From contig JBNGIS010034136.1 of the NCBI GenBank assembly GCA_049999725.1, forward strand, positions 1 to 26,710: DNA of 26,710 bases, given 5' to 3'. The position numbers were made by a program, and so were the translations under genes. The notes beneath the pieces were generated by a model. That model did no database searches. It was not told where the DNA came from and saw nothing but the letters and a program-made list of their open reading frames with translations. This stretch comes from Haplomitrium mnioides (lineage: Eukaryota > Marchantiophyta > Haplomitriopsida > Calobryales). Of this stretch, positions 18,701 to 26,710 are shown piece by piece; the stretch's first letter is position 1, and every line of letters starts with the position of its first letter.

Positions 18701-20163
18701 TCGAGATTGTGCGCCGAGCCCTTGTCGTCTTACAGAAATTAGCCAAGACCTTGAAATTTCCATTAGATTTGAGCCAAGCTTCATCACATTGCAGAATTAA
18801 GATGATTTCTTGGAGGTTGTGTTCTACGATCTGCGCCAATCCTCTTCGAATTTCCAACGATCAGCGTCCAAATGCAGAACGATCCAAATTGCGAGGGGGA
18901 AAAAACAAAAGGTAGGAGAGACTTCGCGCAGGGGGAGGTATAAATCGATAGTCTGAAATGTTGTTGTGGTTGATTGTGGATGCAAACTTGCAAGTCGTGA
19001 GAACGATAGCAGAAAGGAAGACACACGAGGGAGGGAGGACAGATTTCTTAAATCTTCAATTGAAGCAGGTGAACTCAAGTAGGGGGCTAGCAGGGGTGGA
19101 GGTGGATTGGAGGGGCGCTGGGAATCGCTGGGCGGGGAGCTCTAGAGGCTCAGGTGATCCAGGTGTACTCATCACTACAGGTGGACCAGCATCGGAGGTG
19201 TACTGATACTTGAAGAGGGAAGAAATTCTGGGTTGTCATGAAATCAAAGAGGCTGCCAAAGGGGGATCTTTGGAGTTGTCTGAGTGTTGTCTGTGCAGGA
19301 GCAACTATCCCAAGAACGTTTAGAAGGCGTTTCTAGTTTATTCTATCAAGGGAAGTGAAGGAGGAGTAGCTGCATTCGTGCCCGCGTACGGTGTAAGAAG
19401 ATCTACCAAAGCTTCCGGGTGGAGTGGGCAGTCAGCAGTCGAGAGGACTGTCTTCCAGAGGTGGAAGTCAAATAAGACCTCTTCCTAACCTGAGGAAGTA
19501 AATGCAGGACTTCTCGCGAGGGAAGTTAAAAACTATATGGAGAAGGGTGCGTGTGTGGAAGTGGGAAGTGTGCTTGGAAATGTGGTAAAGTGTATATCTT
19601 AGAAAAGTCAAATGAGCAGCAGCAGGAAGGGAGAAAGGGAGTGTTGATAGTTCAAACTTGTGTTGCAAAGGTAGTACCAAGTCAGAGGATTACTGGTAGA
19701 GTGTATCTTAGGTGTGTGAGTGTGTTGGTGGATTAGTTAGTTTTGCATTCTGTTTGTAAATACTGAAAAGACATTTCAAATCTGAAGTGAACAAGATTCC
19801 AGTTCAGCAAGAATCCAAGAATCAAATTCAGAGGGTAAGGCAGTACAAGAGACAGATCCTCTGTATAATTTAGATATCAGGACTTGATCCTATATTGTAA
19901 AACTTTGAGTCTGGATCCTATTTAGGATCACTGGAATTCACTTTGGAATTTGATCAGAAAAGCTGTTGAGGTGTGGATGAATGTCTGGATGAAAAAGTGA
20001 ACAAGGAGAAGGGTCTGTAAGGTGAGAAGGAACATCCTTAAGACCTGAAAGTGATAACTTGCAGCGGGGCTGTCTCATAAAAGAACCTAAAACCCTATAA
20101 ATCCAGACTTTTCCTTCCAAAGAGCAGTCTTTGGAGGTTAACGACCAAAGGAGGGGGCTGACA

Positions 20164-21060
20164 TCTACGCTCAACAAGATACTTAGAAGGACTCCAATCG
20201 GGGTTGCTTCGGGATTGCTGATACGTCCAGCGGCAAGGCGAACCTGATCGGAAATTAAACTGGGTTTCAGCCTTCCTAAGTGAGGAGCCCCAGTTAAGAG
20301 GGTTCCGTTCGTTCTTCCTAAGTGGGAAGCCCAGTTAACGTGGATCCGGGCAGAAGGGGAACAAAGGATGTCAAAACAGCAATAAATCAAAGACCAACGA
20401 GTGTGCGGAATCTTATGGGATGCCCTATAGCGCCACGTGTCCGATGCCTGGTATCCGAAGGATCTCACGGGTTGTCAAGCTAAAACGAGGAAAAAAACAA
20501 AGGAGAAAGGTATGCCTATTCAAACGCCGATTGCCAGAGCTACAGGTGTCAGCTTAGCATGAAATTAGTCTTGTTGGGAAGAAAACAACAAAGTGCAGCT
20601 GTTGACGCCAATTTCAAGCTCTGAATCTGGAAGGAAAACCACTTGCGGGCTGTGCGAAAAGACGGGATGCACCTCTCGGTCGTCAAATAAGTGAAACAGG
20701 GACCTTCAAGGAAGGGCGGTGATGAATCGTCAAGGCTGGGGGAGGAAAACGAGCAGGGATAGACTATCTCGCTCTGAAGCTACGGGGACTGTTTTTTGGG
20801 GTAGAGAAAGTAACAGGATATGAAGGAGAGACTTCTGGTGAGACCTTTGGGGAAGTGGGTGGACTCATGAAAGAAGGCCATCACAGGGTGGAGGTGGACT
20901 GAGGAGGTGCTGGGAATCGCTGAGCAAGAGGCTTTAGAGGCTCAAACTACGCAGGTGGACTCATCTTTGAAGGCGGACCAACATTTGGAGGTGGACCGAC
21001 ACTAAGAGGAGAAGAGGATTCGTATTTCATGAGGGGCAGCCAAGGGGGGGTCTTGGTGCC
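20164..21060 (+). mobile_element. Shortened plus-oriented LTR copy, part 1 (interrupted by copia element)
   Basis: Contains a dyad block (20240-20345), a G-box-bearing unit (GCCACGTGTC at 20432), then sequence that closely matches the reverse complement of 7262-7990 of LTR2, including TTCAAACGCCGATTGCCAGAG-type sequence, GGACCTTCAAGGAAGGGCGG and GGGGCAGCCAAGGGGGG. It lacks the GCCGAAA array and the ACGTGGC array. The copia element entered after GGTGCC at 21060. Frames here have no domains. Confidence 0.7.
21056..21060. other. Target site duplication GTGCC (left)
   Basis: GTGCC before the element is repeated at 25915-25919 after it. Sister copies show the unoccupied site as a single GTGCC (3761-3765 in LTR1) or GTGTC (reversed, 7257-7261 in LTR2), followed by the same cagctttg sequence. 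Confidence 0.92.
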
Positions 21061-21263
21061 TAATAAAAATCGATTGAATGATTTCACCTGGAATATATGA
21101 AATGTAACTTCGAATCTGGCTCGTCACTATTTCTGAGTAGATAGAACTCGTTTTATCCAAATCGAGTTGTCAAATCCCGTTGTCAAGATCGATGGTAGAG
21201 ATAAAAACAAAGAAGGTCACCTCCCTCAATTTTCGTGATTGTAGAAAACGAGCCTCCCTTTTC

Positions 21264-21432
21264 TTTGCGATTAGCGAAATGGGGGCCTCCTTCATCTCTA
21301 CACGATGAACACAAAAAACGGGGCCTCCCTACTGCGTTCGCGATTAGCAAAATGGGGCGCCTTCCTCTGGCTTTGCGATTAGCAATAAACGGGGTGCGCC
21401 TCCCTGCGTCTGCGCGATTAGCAAAATCGGGG
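21264..21432 (-). repeat. Short direct repeats in copia LTR (GCGATTAGCAAAATGGGG-like)
   Basis: The plus-strand motif GCGATTAGC(g/a)A(a/t)A...GGGG(c/t)GC followed by CTCC occurs near 21267, 21339, 21375 and 21413, with a remnant near 21478. All lie downstream of the TATA box in the transcribed direction, so they would be in the R-U5 leader of the RNA. Confidence 0.65.
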
Positions 21433-21577
21433 CGTGGCTGAGCGACTAGGAAGGACAGGGCGCCTCCCCTTCTCCTTTGCGATTGAAAGGCATAGACTTT
21501 TGAGCAAGGAATGAAAAAAAAGACGACTTACACAGAATGTATGTTTGCGAAGATGAGCTCGATGGCATGTCCCATGA

Positions 21578-21588
21578 GAATATATACA
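21578..21588 (-). promoter_or_regulatory. TATA box of copia 3' LTR
   Basis: The minus strand reads GTGTATATATTC, a plausible TATA box about 335 bp from the LTR start. Transcription from it would run toward lower coordinates, out of the element into flanking LTR sequence, because the matching part of the 5' LTR is deleted. Confidence 0.5.
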
Positions 21589-21923
21589 CGAGAAGACTCT
21601 TTCTCGATAATTACAAAGCACACCTCTTAGCGCACGTTTTTCTAACCTGCCAATATTAGCATTAGATCGTGCAGTGATCTACATGCATGACTCTTCTTTC
21701 TCTCAGTCACACTAGAAAAATAAGCTTGTCTAAAAATTACCTATGTGACTGACATGTGGCAATATACTAAATTAGCCTTAACTAACTACTAAGCTAGTAA
21801 TGCTAATCATGACTAACAATATGTTAGTCTGTGAATATTTACAAAAGAACTGATTCCTTGGGAAGGACTGCATGTGGATCCCATTCAAGATCCATCCTCC
21901 CACTCAAGCAATGGTTCTCAATA

Positions 21924-21932
21924 CTCCCACTC
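21924..21932 (-). other. Polypurine tract of copia element
   Basis: The minus strand reads GAGTGGGAG directly before the LTR start TATTGAG. It is purine-rich with one T, a common form in copia elements. Confidence 0.7.
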
Positions 21933-22029
21933 AAGACTATCCAAGGTAAATCCTAAGACATCTTTGCATCTCAATTGCTTAGGCCTAGGCAAGGCCTTGG
22001 TGAGAGCTACTGCAGCGCTATGTTCTCTG

Positions 22030-22420
22030 TAGCAATGAACTCCAAGTCAATCTCTATCCCAGTCTGCTGGCGGATGAAATGGTATGTTCTTGCATAAGTA
22101 AATGTTGCTCATGTTTGTCCTCATGAATTTCTTGTTGTGCCACCCTGCTTGTGGCCAACTTCTGCCAAGAGCCTTCTGATCCAGATGACCTCCCTGGCTG
22201 TATGTGTGAGGGCCATGTACTCAACCTCAGCTTTTGACAAAGCAATAGTGCTTCTTACTGGTTCAGCTTAGTGCTCCTCCACATATAAAATGAAAAGTGT
22301 ATGCAGATGTGGATGATTTGTCATCCTAGCCTCTTGACCAATCTGCATATGAATATCCAACTAAAGTTAGATTCCCATGCTTGCTGTATGTTAACTTTTG
22401 CATAGGCATAGTACATCAAC
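22030..22420 (-). pseudogene. Copia RNase H domain, degenerate
   Basis: Reading the minus strand across frames gives NLTLVGYSYADW, then STSAYTFHFICGGALSW, then ALSKAEVEYMALTHTAREVI and WIRRLLAEVGHKQGG. These correspond to the copia RNase H signature (GYSDADWAG, STSGY.F, W.SKKQ..VALS..EAEY.A). Stops and frameshifts break it at several places, and the first catalytic Asp region reads YADW in place of DADW. Confidence 0.8.
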
Positions 22421-22689
22421 AGCATAGGTCAATTTTGGTCTTGTGCCAAACTTGGTCTTGTGCACACCTTGCAGTACCTCAGACTCCCTTCAACGCTTTG
22501 GTACAGTACCCTGCTCATGTCCATGCCAAATGGAAATTTCCTTCTTCACATATTGGAACTGGCTTGGGCTTGTTGTCCCAGCTTCTCTGTCTCTGGTCAC
22601 ATGTATACCCAATAGGTGTTGCACTTCCCTAAGCCATTATCTCAAAGACTTGACTAAGAGACTTCGTTTCTCTTGTCCTTGTCTCAAGA

Positions 22690-23180
22690 TTAGCGCTTAG
22701 TACTAACAGGTCATCCACTTTAGAGTAGTGATTTTGTGCTAACCTGACTTGATGTAGACACATTCATATGCCTCTGTGGTAGCCTTTACTTCAGCAAGTG
22801 TTTTGATCCAATTCTTTGAGAAGACTCTAGATCCTTGCTGCAGTTCACACATCTCCTTCTTTAATAGACAGATCTTATCTTCTTGAGCCGCATCTTCAGG
22901 CTGCTTCATGAAGATTTCTTAATCAAGATCAACTGTCTTGGCATCCATCTGTTCTTGTCTCCTTTCCTTCAGCCGCATCTTCTGCCTGCTTCATGAAGAC
23001 TTCTTTATCAAGATCTTCTGTCTTGATATCCATCTGTTCTGCTTTCCATCTTTCCAACCATGCTTTGCTGCGAGTGCCAATAGGCATCTGATAGAGGTAA
23101 ACTTTGCTTACATCTGGAAAATTGTCATTGTAGTCAGGACCTTCCACTTTGGTGAATCTCCTTGCTATCTTGAAAACTCA
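22690..23180 (-). pseudogene. Copia reverse transcriptase, degenerate
   Basis: Recognisable pieces in order are VEGPDYNDNFPDVSKV (the Y.ETF.PV.K motif), EQMDIKT..DLDKEVFMKQ (the QMDVKTAFLNGDL.EE.YM.QP motif; the AFLN part is lost), CLLKKEMCELQQGSRVFSKN (for K.SLYGLKQ..R.W) and, after a stop, KVDDLLV (for YVDDM). The YVDD box has changed first residues but keeps both Asp. Non-functional. Confidence 0.8.
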
Positions 23181-23619
23181 TTGTGTAGCTTATTGCTTTT
23201 CCTCCTTGCTACAGTCTTACAAGCCTCTAGGTGTGGTTTTGTGCAGCACAGTTCTTCTGCTATGGCTGCCTTTCGATCCTCAGCGCTCTGACTCAAAAGC
23301 TCTTCCCTAAGGGTTGTGAGATCCTTGTCCCCAATTCTGGCTGCCGTGCAAAAATTTGTCTTTTGCACATTGAAAAATTGATAGGCTCCTTGTCTCACCA
23401 TTTTCTGAGACAGGCATGCCTTTGTCAATGCCATAGAATTCTGGTTTGTCTTTGAACTTTGCCTGTTCTTCTGAGCCCATTAGATTCTATATCAGAATCT
23501 TTTCCATCCTCCCACTTGTTCAGATAATCCCTGTGCCTTTCTTATTGGACCTCCCTGTCCCTTGGTTCTGATATCCTCCTGCTTGGACCTGCATTCTCAG
23601 ATTCATCTTGGATGTCTGA

Positions 23620-24770
23620 TGTCAGTTGTCTCCCATTGGATGGCTCAGCTTCCATTTTGGATTAAGGATTTGGTCGCTTTGAAAATGACATCCCTGCTGC
23701 AGATGATCTTCCTTGCTGCAGGTGATTTTCCCTGACTCGTGGTTTAGAAGGTGGTACCCTTTGACTTTAGGCTGACATCCTGAGAAGGTGCTAGTGTCAT
23801 ACTTATTGTCCAACATTTTCTCCTCAACTCCTCAGGTATCAGTGCATATGCATCTTATCCAAAGATCCTTAGGTGTGAGATGTCTGATCTCATACCTTTC
23901 CATGCTTCCTCTTGGCATTTTCTTTTCTCCCCTTCGAGGCTGATGAAGGGCCAATATTGTGCAGATAGTTGGCTGTGGTTATAATCTCAGCCCAACGCCT
24001 TTCAATAAGGCCAGCCTCACTCAACATGCATCTAGCCTTTTCAGCCAGCTTTCTGTTCAGCCGTTCAACTGCACTATTCTGTACCGTGCTTGCTCCTGGC
24101 TGTCGTCTGGCTTTTGATTCCTTCCTCCTTTCAAGTATCTTTTGAACTTCTTATTTGTTTCTCCACCTTCTCCATCTGTTCTCAGAGTCTTCACTGAAGT
24201 GTTGCTCATTGGTTACTTGGTTGACAAAATTCCCAAGGACTTCATCCTTGGTCTTCATGACATACAAGAATATTTTCCTGCTTTGGTCATCTGTAAATGT
24301 CCCAAAGTACCTGGCTCCTCCAGCAGAAGTGACTTTACCAGGGTCCACATACATTGAAGTGGATCATATCTAGCTTGTGCCTTGTTGTTGCAGTGTTTGA
24401 TTTCTTGGGCACTGGCTGGAGTTGCTGCTTTTCCTGGACACAAATATCCTAGTCTTCTGTGCCATATCTGTAAGTCCATTTCTTCTGGGGTTACTGTGAT
24501 GGCAGCATTCTCCCTTGAAATGGTGGTTCCCCATACAGGATCTCTGCATTCAGACTTATCAAATATACAACCTGATGCCCTGTTTCTTGTATACAGAACA
24601 TTCAGCAATTGAAGTGACTTATGAGAATCTCCCCATACAGTGAATCACACTGCTCTTCTCATCCAAGTACCTGAGCATCCTAGTTTGGATTTAGATCAGG
24701 TTTTACTCCCAGGTATTTATGATTGCAAAAATGACTTGTTGCCTCTAAATCTGGGTACCACCACTGTTCA
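23620..24770 (-). pseudogene. Copia protease, GAG-pre-integrase and integrase, degenerate
   Basis: Protease: WWYPDLEATSHF at about 24763-24728, where the active-site D-S-G-A has become D-L-E-A. Pre-integrase: DLQIWHRRLGYL near 24470, the family's LWH.RLGH signature. Integrase: GGARYFGTFTDDQSRKIFLY then KTKDEVLGNFVNQV (24330-24200), matching the catalytic DD region. After a frameshift there are remnants of the SAVERLNR-type segment, and at 23816 MLDNKYDTSTFSGCQPKVKG, matching the KLD.KS....F.GY....KGY region. Frames are broken repeatedly. Confidence 0.82.
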
Positions 24771-24839
24771 GTGCAATCACCTCTCAGAGTCCTGCTCTGA
24801 TTCTTGGGACTAATCTGCTGTGACTAGCTCATGCTCATC

Positions 24840-25600
24840 ATCTGAGCTGTTTTGCAGGATTAGCTCTATCACTCATATTGGTCTTGCCCTTGCCTCTGTT
24901 GGCCTTTGCATCTCTGTAGCTCTTGGTGAACTTGGACTTGTCATTCGAAGCTGGTTTGCCATGCTTCATTTCAACAGTCCTTCTCCAAGTGCCCACTCCT
25001 CTTTTGCAAATATGTACACTTTGGAATTTTGCCCTTCTTTGCAACTAGTGTTGAATCTATACTCCTGCCTTCCTTCTGCTTGGTCATCTTTGGTCATCAA
25101 GCTGAACTTGAGGCTCGATTTGATTCTACTACACATGCAAAGAACTTCTCCATATTGGTGACATGTACTGCTTTTAGAGTTCCTGGGGCCTGCATACATG
25201 TCAAAAATCCTTTAGGTCAGTAAGACCTCTTTGCTCATAAGCCTTCTTGAGGCTATACCTCACTTGCCACAGTGAGGGTCTTTACTTGGGTGAATTATAT
25301 CTTGCCCAAGTTCAAGCTGATCTGAGCACCATAATCTGCCTGGATCCCAACAGCAATTTCCTTCTCAGTGACTATGGTGCCACTATGTTTAAGGATTACC
25401 ATCATTCTGTTGCATGAAATTTTGTCTTCCAAGGATTTCCATATGCCATGGGATTCTTGCCTTGTGGCTTCTTTCATGTCATCTTCCTTGTCTGCTATGT
25501 TTGCTGTAGTGGGTGTCCTTTCAAAATGGTCTTCTAGGCTTTTACTCCCAGATTGTCTAGCATAGAATAGAAACAATCTCTCCAATATGTGACTTTGAGC
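24840..25600 (-). pseudogene. Copia gag, degenerate
   Basis: Located between the PBS and protease. An open stretch from 25585 to 25295 carries a helical, charged peptide (SLEDHFERTPTTANIADKED). Around 25020-24975 a zinc-knuckle remnant reads CTYLQKRSGHLEKDC with the second Cys lost, directly followed by a stop, then a basic tail (KFTKSYRDAKANRGKGKTN). Position and the knuckle remnant identify it as gag; the N-terminal part is not recognisable by itself. Confidence 0.65.
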
Positions 25601-25629
25601 TCTTCAAGAATTTCAACAGCGTCCCATGA

Positions 25630-25643
25630 GTGGGCCCATAACC
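25630..25643 (-). other. Primer-binding site complementary to the anticodon arm of initiator tRNA-Met
   Basis: The plus strand reads GTGGGCCCATAACC, identical to the anticodon stem-loop sequence of plant initiator tRNA-Met around CAT. On the minus strand the site GGTTATGGGCCCAC abuts the 5' LTR end with no spacer. This is the half-tRNA priming arrangement known from Drosophila copia and yeast Ty5, different from the 3'-end site TGGTATCAGAGC of most plant elements. Confidence 0.85.
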
Positions 25644-25914
25644 TAATAAAAATCGATTGAACGATTTCACCTGGAATGTCTGTAATGTAGCTTCGAATCT
25701 GGCTCGTCACTATTTGTGAGTAGATAGACATGTGGCAACATACTAAATTAGCCTTAACTAACTACTAAGCTAGTAATGCTAATCATGACTAACAATATGT
25801 TAGTCTATGAATATTTACAAAAGAAGTGATCCTTCCAAGGATTCAACCTTGGGAAGGACTGCATGTGGATCCAATTCAAGATCCATCCTCCCACTCAAGC
25901 AATGGTTCTCAATA
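25644..25914 (-). repeat. 5' LTR of copia element, internally deleted (271 bp)
   Basis: Matches the two ends of the 863-bp 3' LTR (84 bp at 21061-21144 and about 172 bp at 21752-21923). The middle 607 bp, including the TATA box and the leader repeats, are missing. It also has a 15-bp insertion, relative to the other LTR, near 25835. Without the TATA region it should not drive transcription of the element. Confidence 0.9.
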
Positions 25915-26011
25915 GTGCCATCTCAGCTTTGGTTTGTGCAGGAGATCAGTCCCAACAGCATTCGAAGAGGGTTGCTGGTGTTACAATCTTGTGGAGAAGG
26001 GAGAGGAGTGG
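25915..26011 (+). mobile_element. Shortened plus-oriented LTR copy, part 2, starting with right GTGCC duplication
   Basis: Continues the sequence interrupted at 21060: CAGCTTTGG.TTGTGCAGGAGATCAGTCCCA and GTTGCTGGTGTTACAAT match the reverse complement of 7140-7260 in LTR2. It ends at the motif GCCATGT near 26008-26014, where the orientation of the LTR family flips. Confidence 0.75.
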
Positions 26012-26710
26012 CCATGTAATCCGCAAAGCTCAAGACTCCCGAGGAATCTCTTATAATTACCGCAGATTCCCGGAGGCCCGCATGAGCGCCACGTTTCCGT
26101 TGTGGCGACGTCCAACGCCGTCCCGCAGAGGGATAGGCGGACCGTCACATTGACCAGCTGACTTTCCCGGCTGCCACGTCATCCGCAAGGACCTGACCCT
26201 CTGTATAAGAACTATGAAGACCTCCACTTTTTCCCCTATTAGATCAGTGATAGATCCTCTTTTCGGCACCGCTTCTTTCTCTGTCGGATTTGCGCTATAT
26301 TGCCCCTTCGGCATCTTTGGTTCTCCTTTTGAATGGATCTGTGACTCGTCACCGTTTCGGTTTATCCCTTCTTGTTTGTCTTTGCCGAACCTGTGATGCA
26401 TCGCCGTTTCAGCGTTCTTTCCTCTTATGCTGAAATTGTGCTAGATCTTCGTTTCGGCCTCCCTTGATAGCCTCCCTCGAAACCCTGTTAAGTGGCCCCT
26501 TCACTTGGGGAGCTCAATCGGAACCATATTAACATGGGATGTCCATATGGAATGGCAGATCTGAACCCCCTTAAGTGGGCTCCGCCTGCGATTCATCGCT
26601 CTTTCAACTCTCCATCCCCTTTCCGACCAAACCTTCGCTTTATCCCTGTTTCGACACTAAGTTCTCCTTTTGGCTAGACTGTCGATAAGTCATGTTTTCG
26701 GCCTCTTCGT
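26012..26710 (-). mobile_element. Minus-oriented long LTR copy, running off the window
   Basis: Reverse-oriented blocks in order: one ACGTGGC unit (to GCCACGTTTCC at 26088), GC block (26108-26147), TGACGTGGCA-type site (reversed, 26170), GCCGAAA/GAT array (26220-26460), TTAAGTGGG dyads (26485-26590). It matches 8205-9100 of LTR2. Frames here are not coding. Confidence 0.7.

Larger units (their letters stand above)
16262..20163 (+). mobile_element. Long LTR family, copy LTR3 (plus orientation)
   Basis: Shares the block order of LTR1 and has the complete 3' part, ending GGGGGCTGACA at 20163. Blocks: purine-rich region (16560-17340), dyads (17340-17460 and 17730-17840), GCCGAAA/GAT array (17610-18130), GC block (18230-18272), ACGTGGC array (18276-18700, broken by an N gap), unique 3' part (18890-20163). 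The termini TGTCAGCC and GGCTGACA form an 8-bp inverted repeat. The five bases outside (TCTGC left, TCTAC right) match in four of five positions, which could be a decayed target duplication. If repeat A belongs to another element, the true LTR3 start is instead near 14807. Confidence 0.6.
21061..21923 (-). repeat. 3' LTR of copia element (863 bp)
   Basis: On the plus strand it runs from TAATAAAAATCG to GGTTCTCAATA; on the minus strand it begins TATTGAG and ends TTTATTA, so the termini are TA...TA in place of TG...CA. It is full length and holds the TATA box and the leader repeats that the 5' LTR has lost. Confidence 0.9.
21061..25914 (-). mobile_element. Ty1/copia LTR retrotransposon, degenerate, 4854 bp
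   Basis: A bounded element on the minus strand: 5' LTR 25644-25914, PBS 25630-25643, gag, protease, integrase, RT, RNase H, PPT at 21924-21932, 3' LTR 21061-21923, flanked by GTGCC duplications. The order protease-integrase-RT-RNase H is the copia order. By hand count the shared LTR parts differ by about ten substitutions in about 256 aligned bases, plus one 15-bp indel, which suggests an old insertion. Every coding domain has stops or frameshifts. It sits in the shortened LTR copy, so it is younger than that copy. Confidence 0.93.

Noticed and set aside
16257-20168. Solo-LTR interpretation of LTR3 with a five-base target duplication (TCTGC/TCTAC)
   Set aside because: Only four of five bases match, and the left side looks like a primer site and leader instead of random flank, so it is mentioned as a possibility and not claimed.
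20264-20345. Possible tRNA-like or small-RNA stem in the dyad block
   Set aside because: The pairing is explained by the recurrent AAGTGGG/CCCAGTT dyads; no tRNA A-box or B-box pattern or cloverleaf could be drawn.
19938-20468. Minus-strand frame of 176 codons across the end of LTR3 and the shortened copy
   Set aside because: It crosses the LTR3 terminus at 20163 and the dyad block. The translated repeats (NWASHLGR, TGAPHLGR) are just the DNA dyad units.
22938-23291. Plus-strand frame of 117 codons with hydrophobic N-terminus
   Set aside because: Antisense to the reverse transcriptase remnant; the hydrophobic look comes from the complement of acidic/lysine codons.
24820-25161. Plus-strand frame of 113 codons inside the copia element
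   Set aside because: It is antisense to the gag zinc-knuckle and basic-tail region on the minus strand, so it is a shadow of that coding sequence.

Overview
The window looks like repeat-dense nuclear DNA of a land plant (streptophyte). The reasons are: remnants of Ty1/copia and Ty3/gypsy-like LTR retroelements, a primer-binding site matching plant initiator tRNA-Met, and a broken piece of an inositol-pentakisphosphate 2-kinase (IPK1) gene resembling the plant enzyme. I found no intact host gene, rRNA, tRNA or CRISPR array. The species cannot be told from the sequence. Three 100-N gaps are present, and each has its left-edge sequence repeated on its right side.

Layout: about two thirds of the window is one family of very long, repeat-built LTRs (about 4-5 kb) in several copies of both orientations. 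Plus-oriented copies lie at about 1254-4610 (LTR1) and 16262-20163 (LTR3). Minus-oriented copies lie at about 5848-10675 (LTR2) and 26012-26710 (running off the edge). A shortened plus copy lies at 20164-21060 and resumes at 25915-26011. The copies share ordered blocks: TTAAGTGGG dyads, a degenerate GCCGAAA/GAT array, a GC-rich hairpin block, an array of ACGTGGC-headed units of about 70 bp, then a unique 3' part. Copy number within each array differs between copies.

LTR2 is flanked on its downstream (left) side by a PBS-like site, a leader and a gag frame (gag A, 4620-5606). On its upstream (right) side lie a polypurine tract and a different gag frame (gag B, 10683-12056, two internal TAG codons). 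No protease, RT or integrase goes with either gag, so these look like gag-only, non-autonomous elements. Upstream of gag B lies the IPK1 fragment (about 12760-13300), then a region rich in TGCTCGA, then an inverted copy of the LTR start (14804-15440).

The one element whose ends can be fixed exactly is a minus-strand Ty1/copia retrotransposon at 21061-25914. It has a 5-bp target duplication (GTGCC), LTRs with TA...TA ends, a PBS complementary to the anticodon arm of initiator tRNA-Met (copia-type half-tRNA priming), and decayed gag, protease, integrase, RT and RNase H. It is inserted in the shortened LTR copy, and empty sites are visible in the sister copies. It is dead: its 5' LTR lost about 607 bp including the TATA box, and its pol is full of stops and frameshifts.
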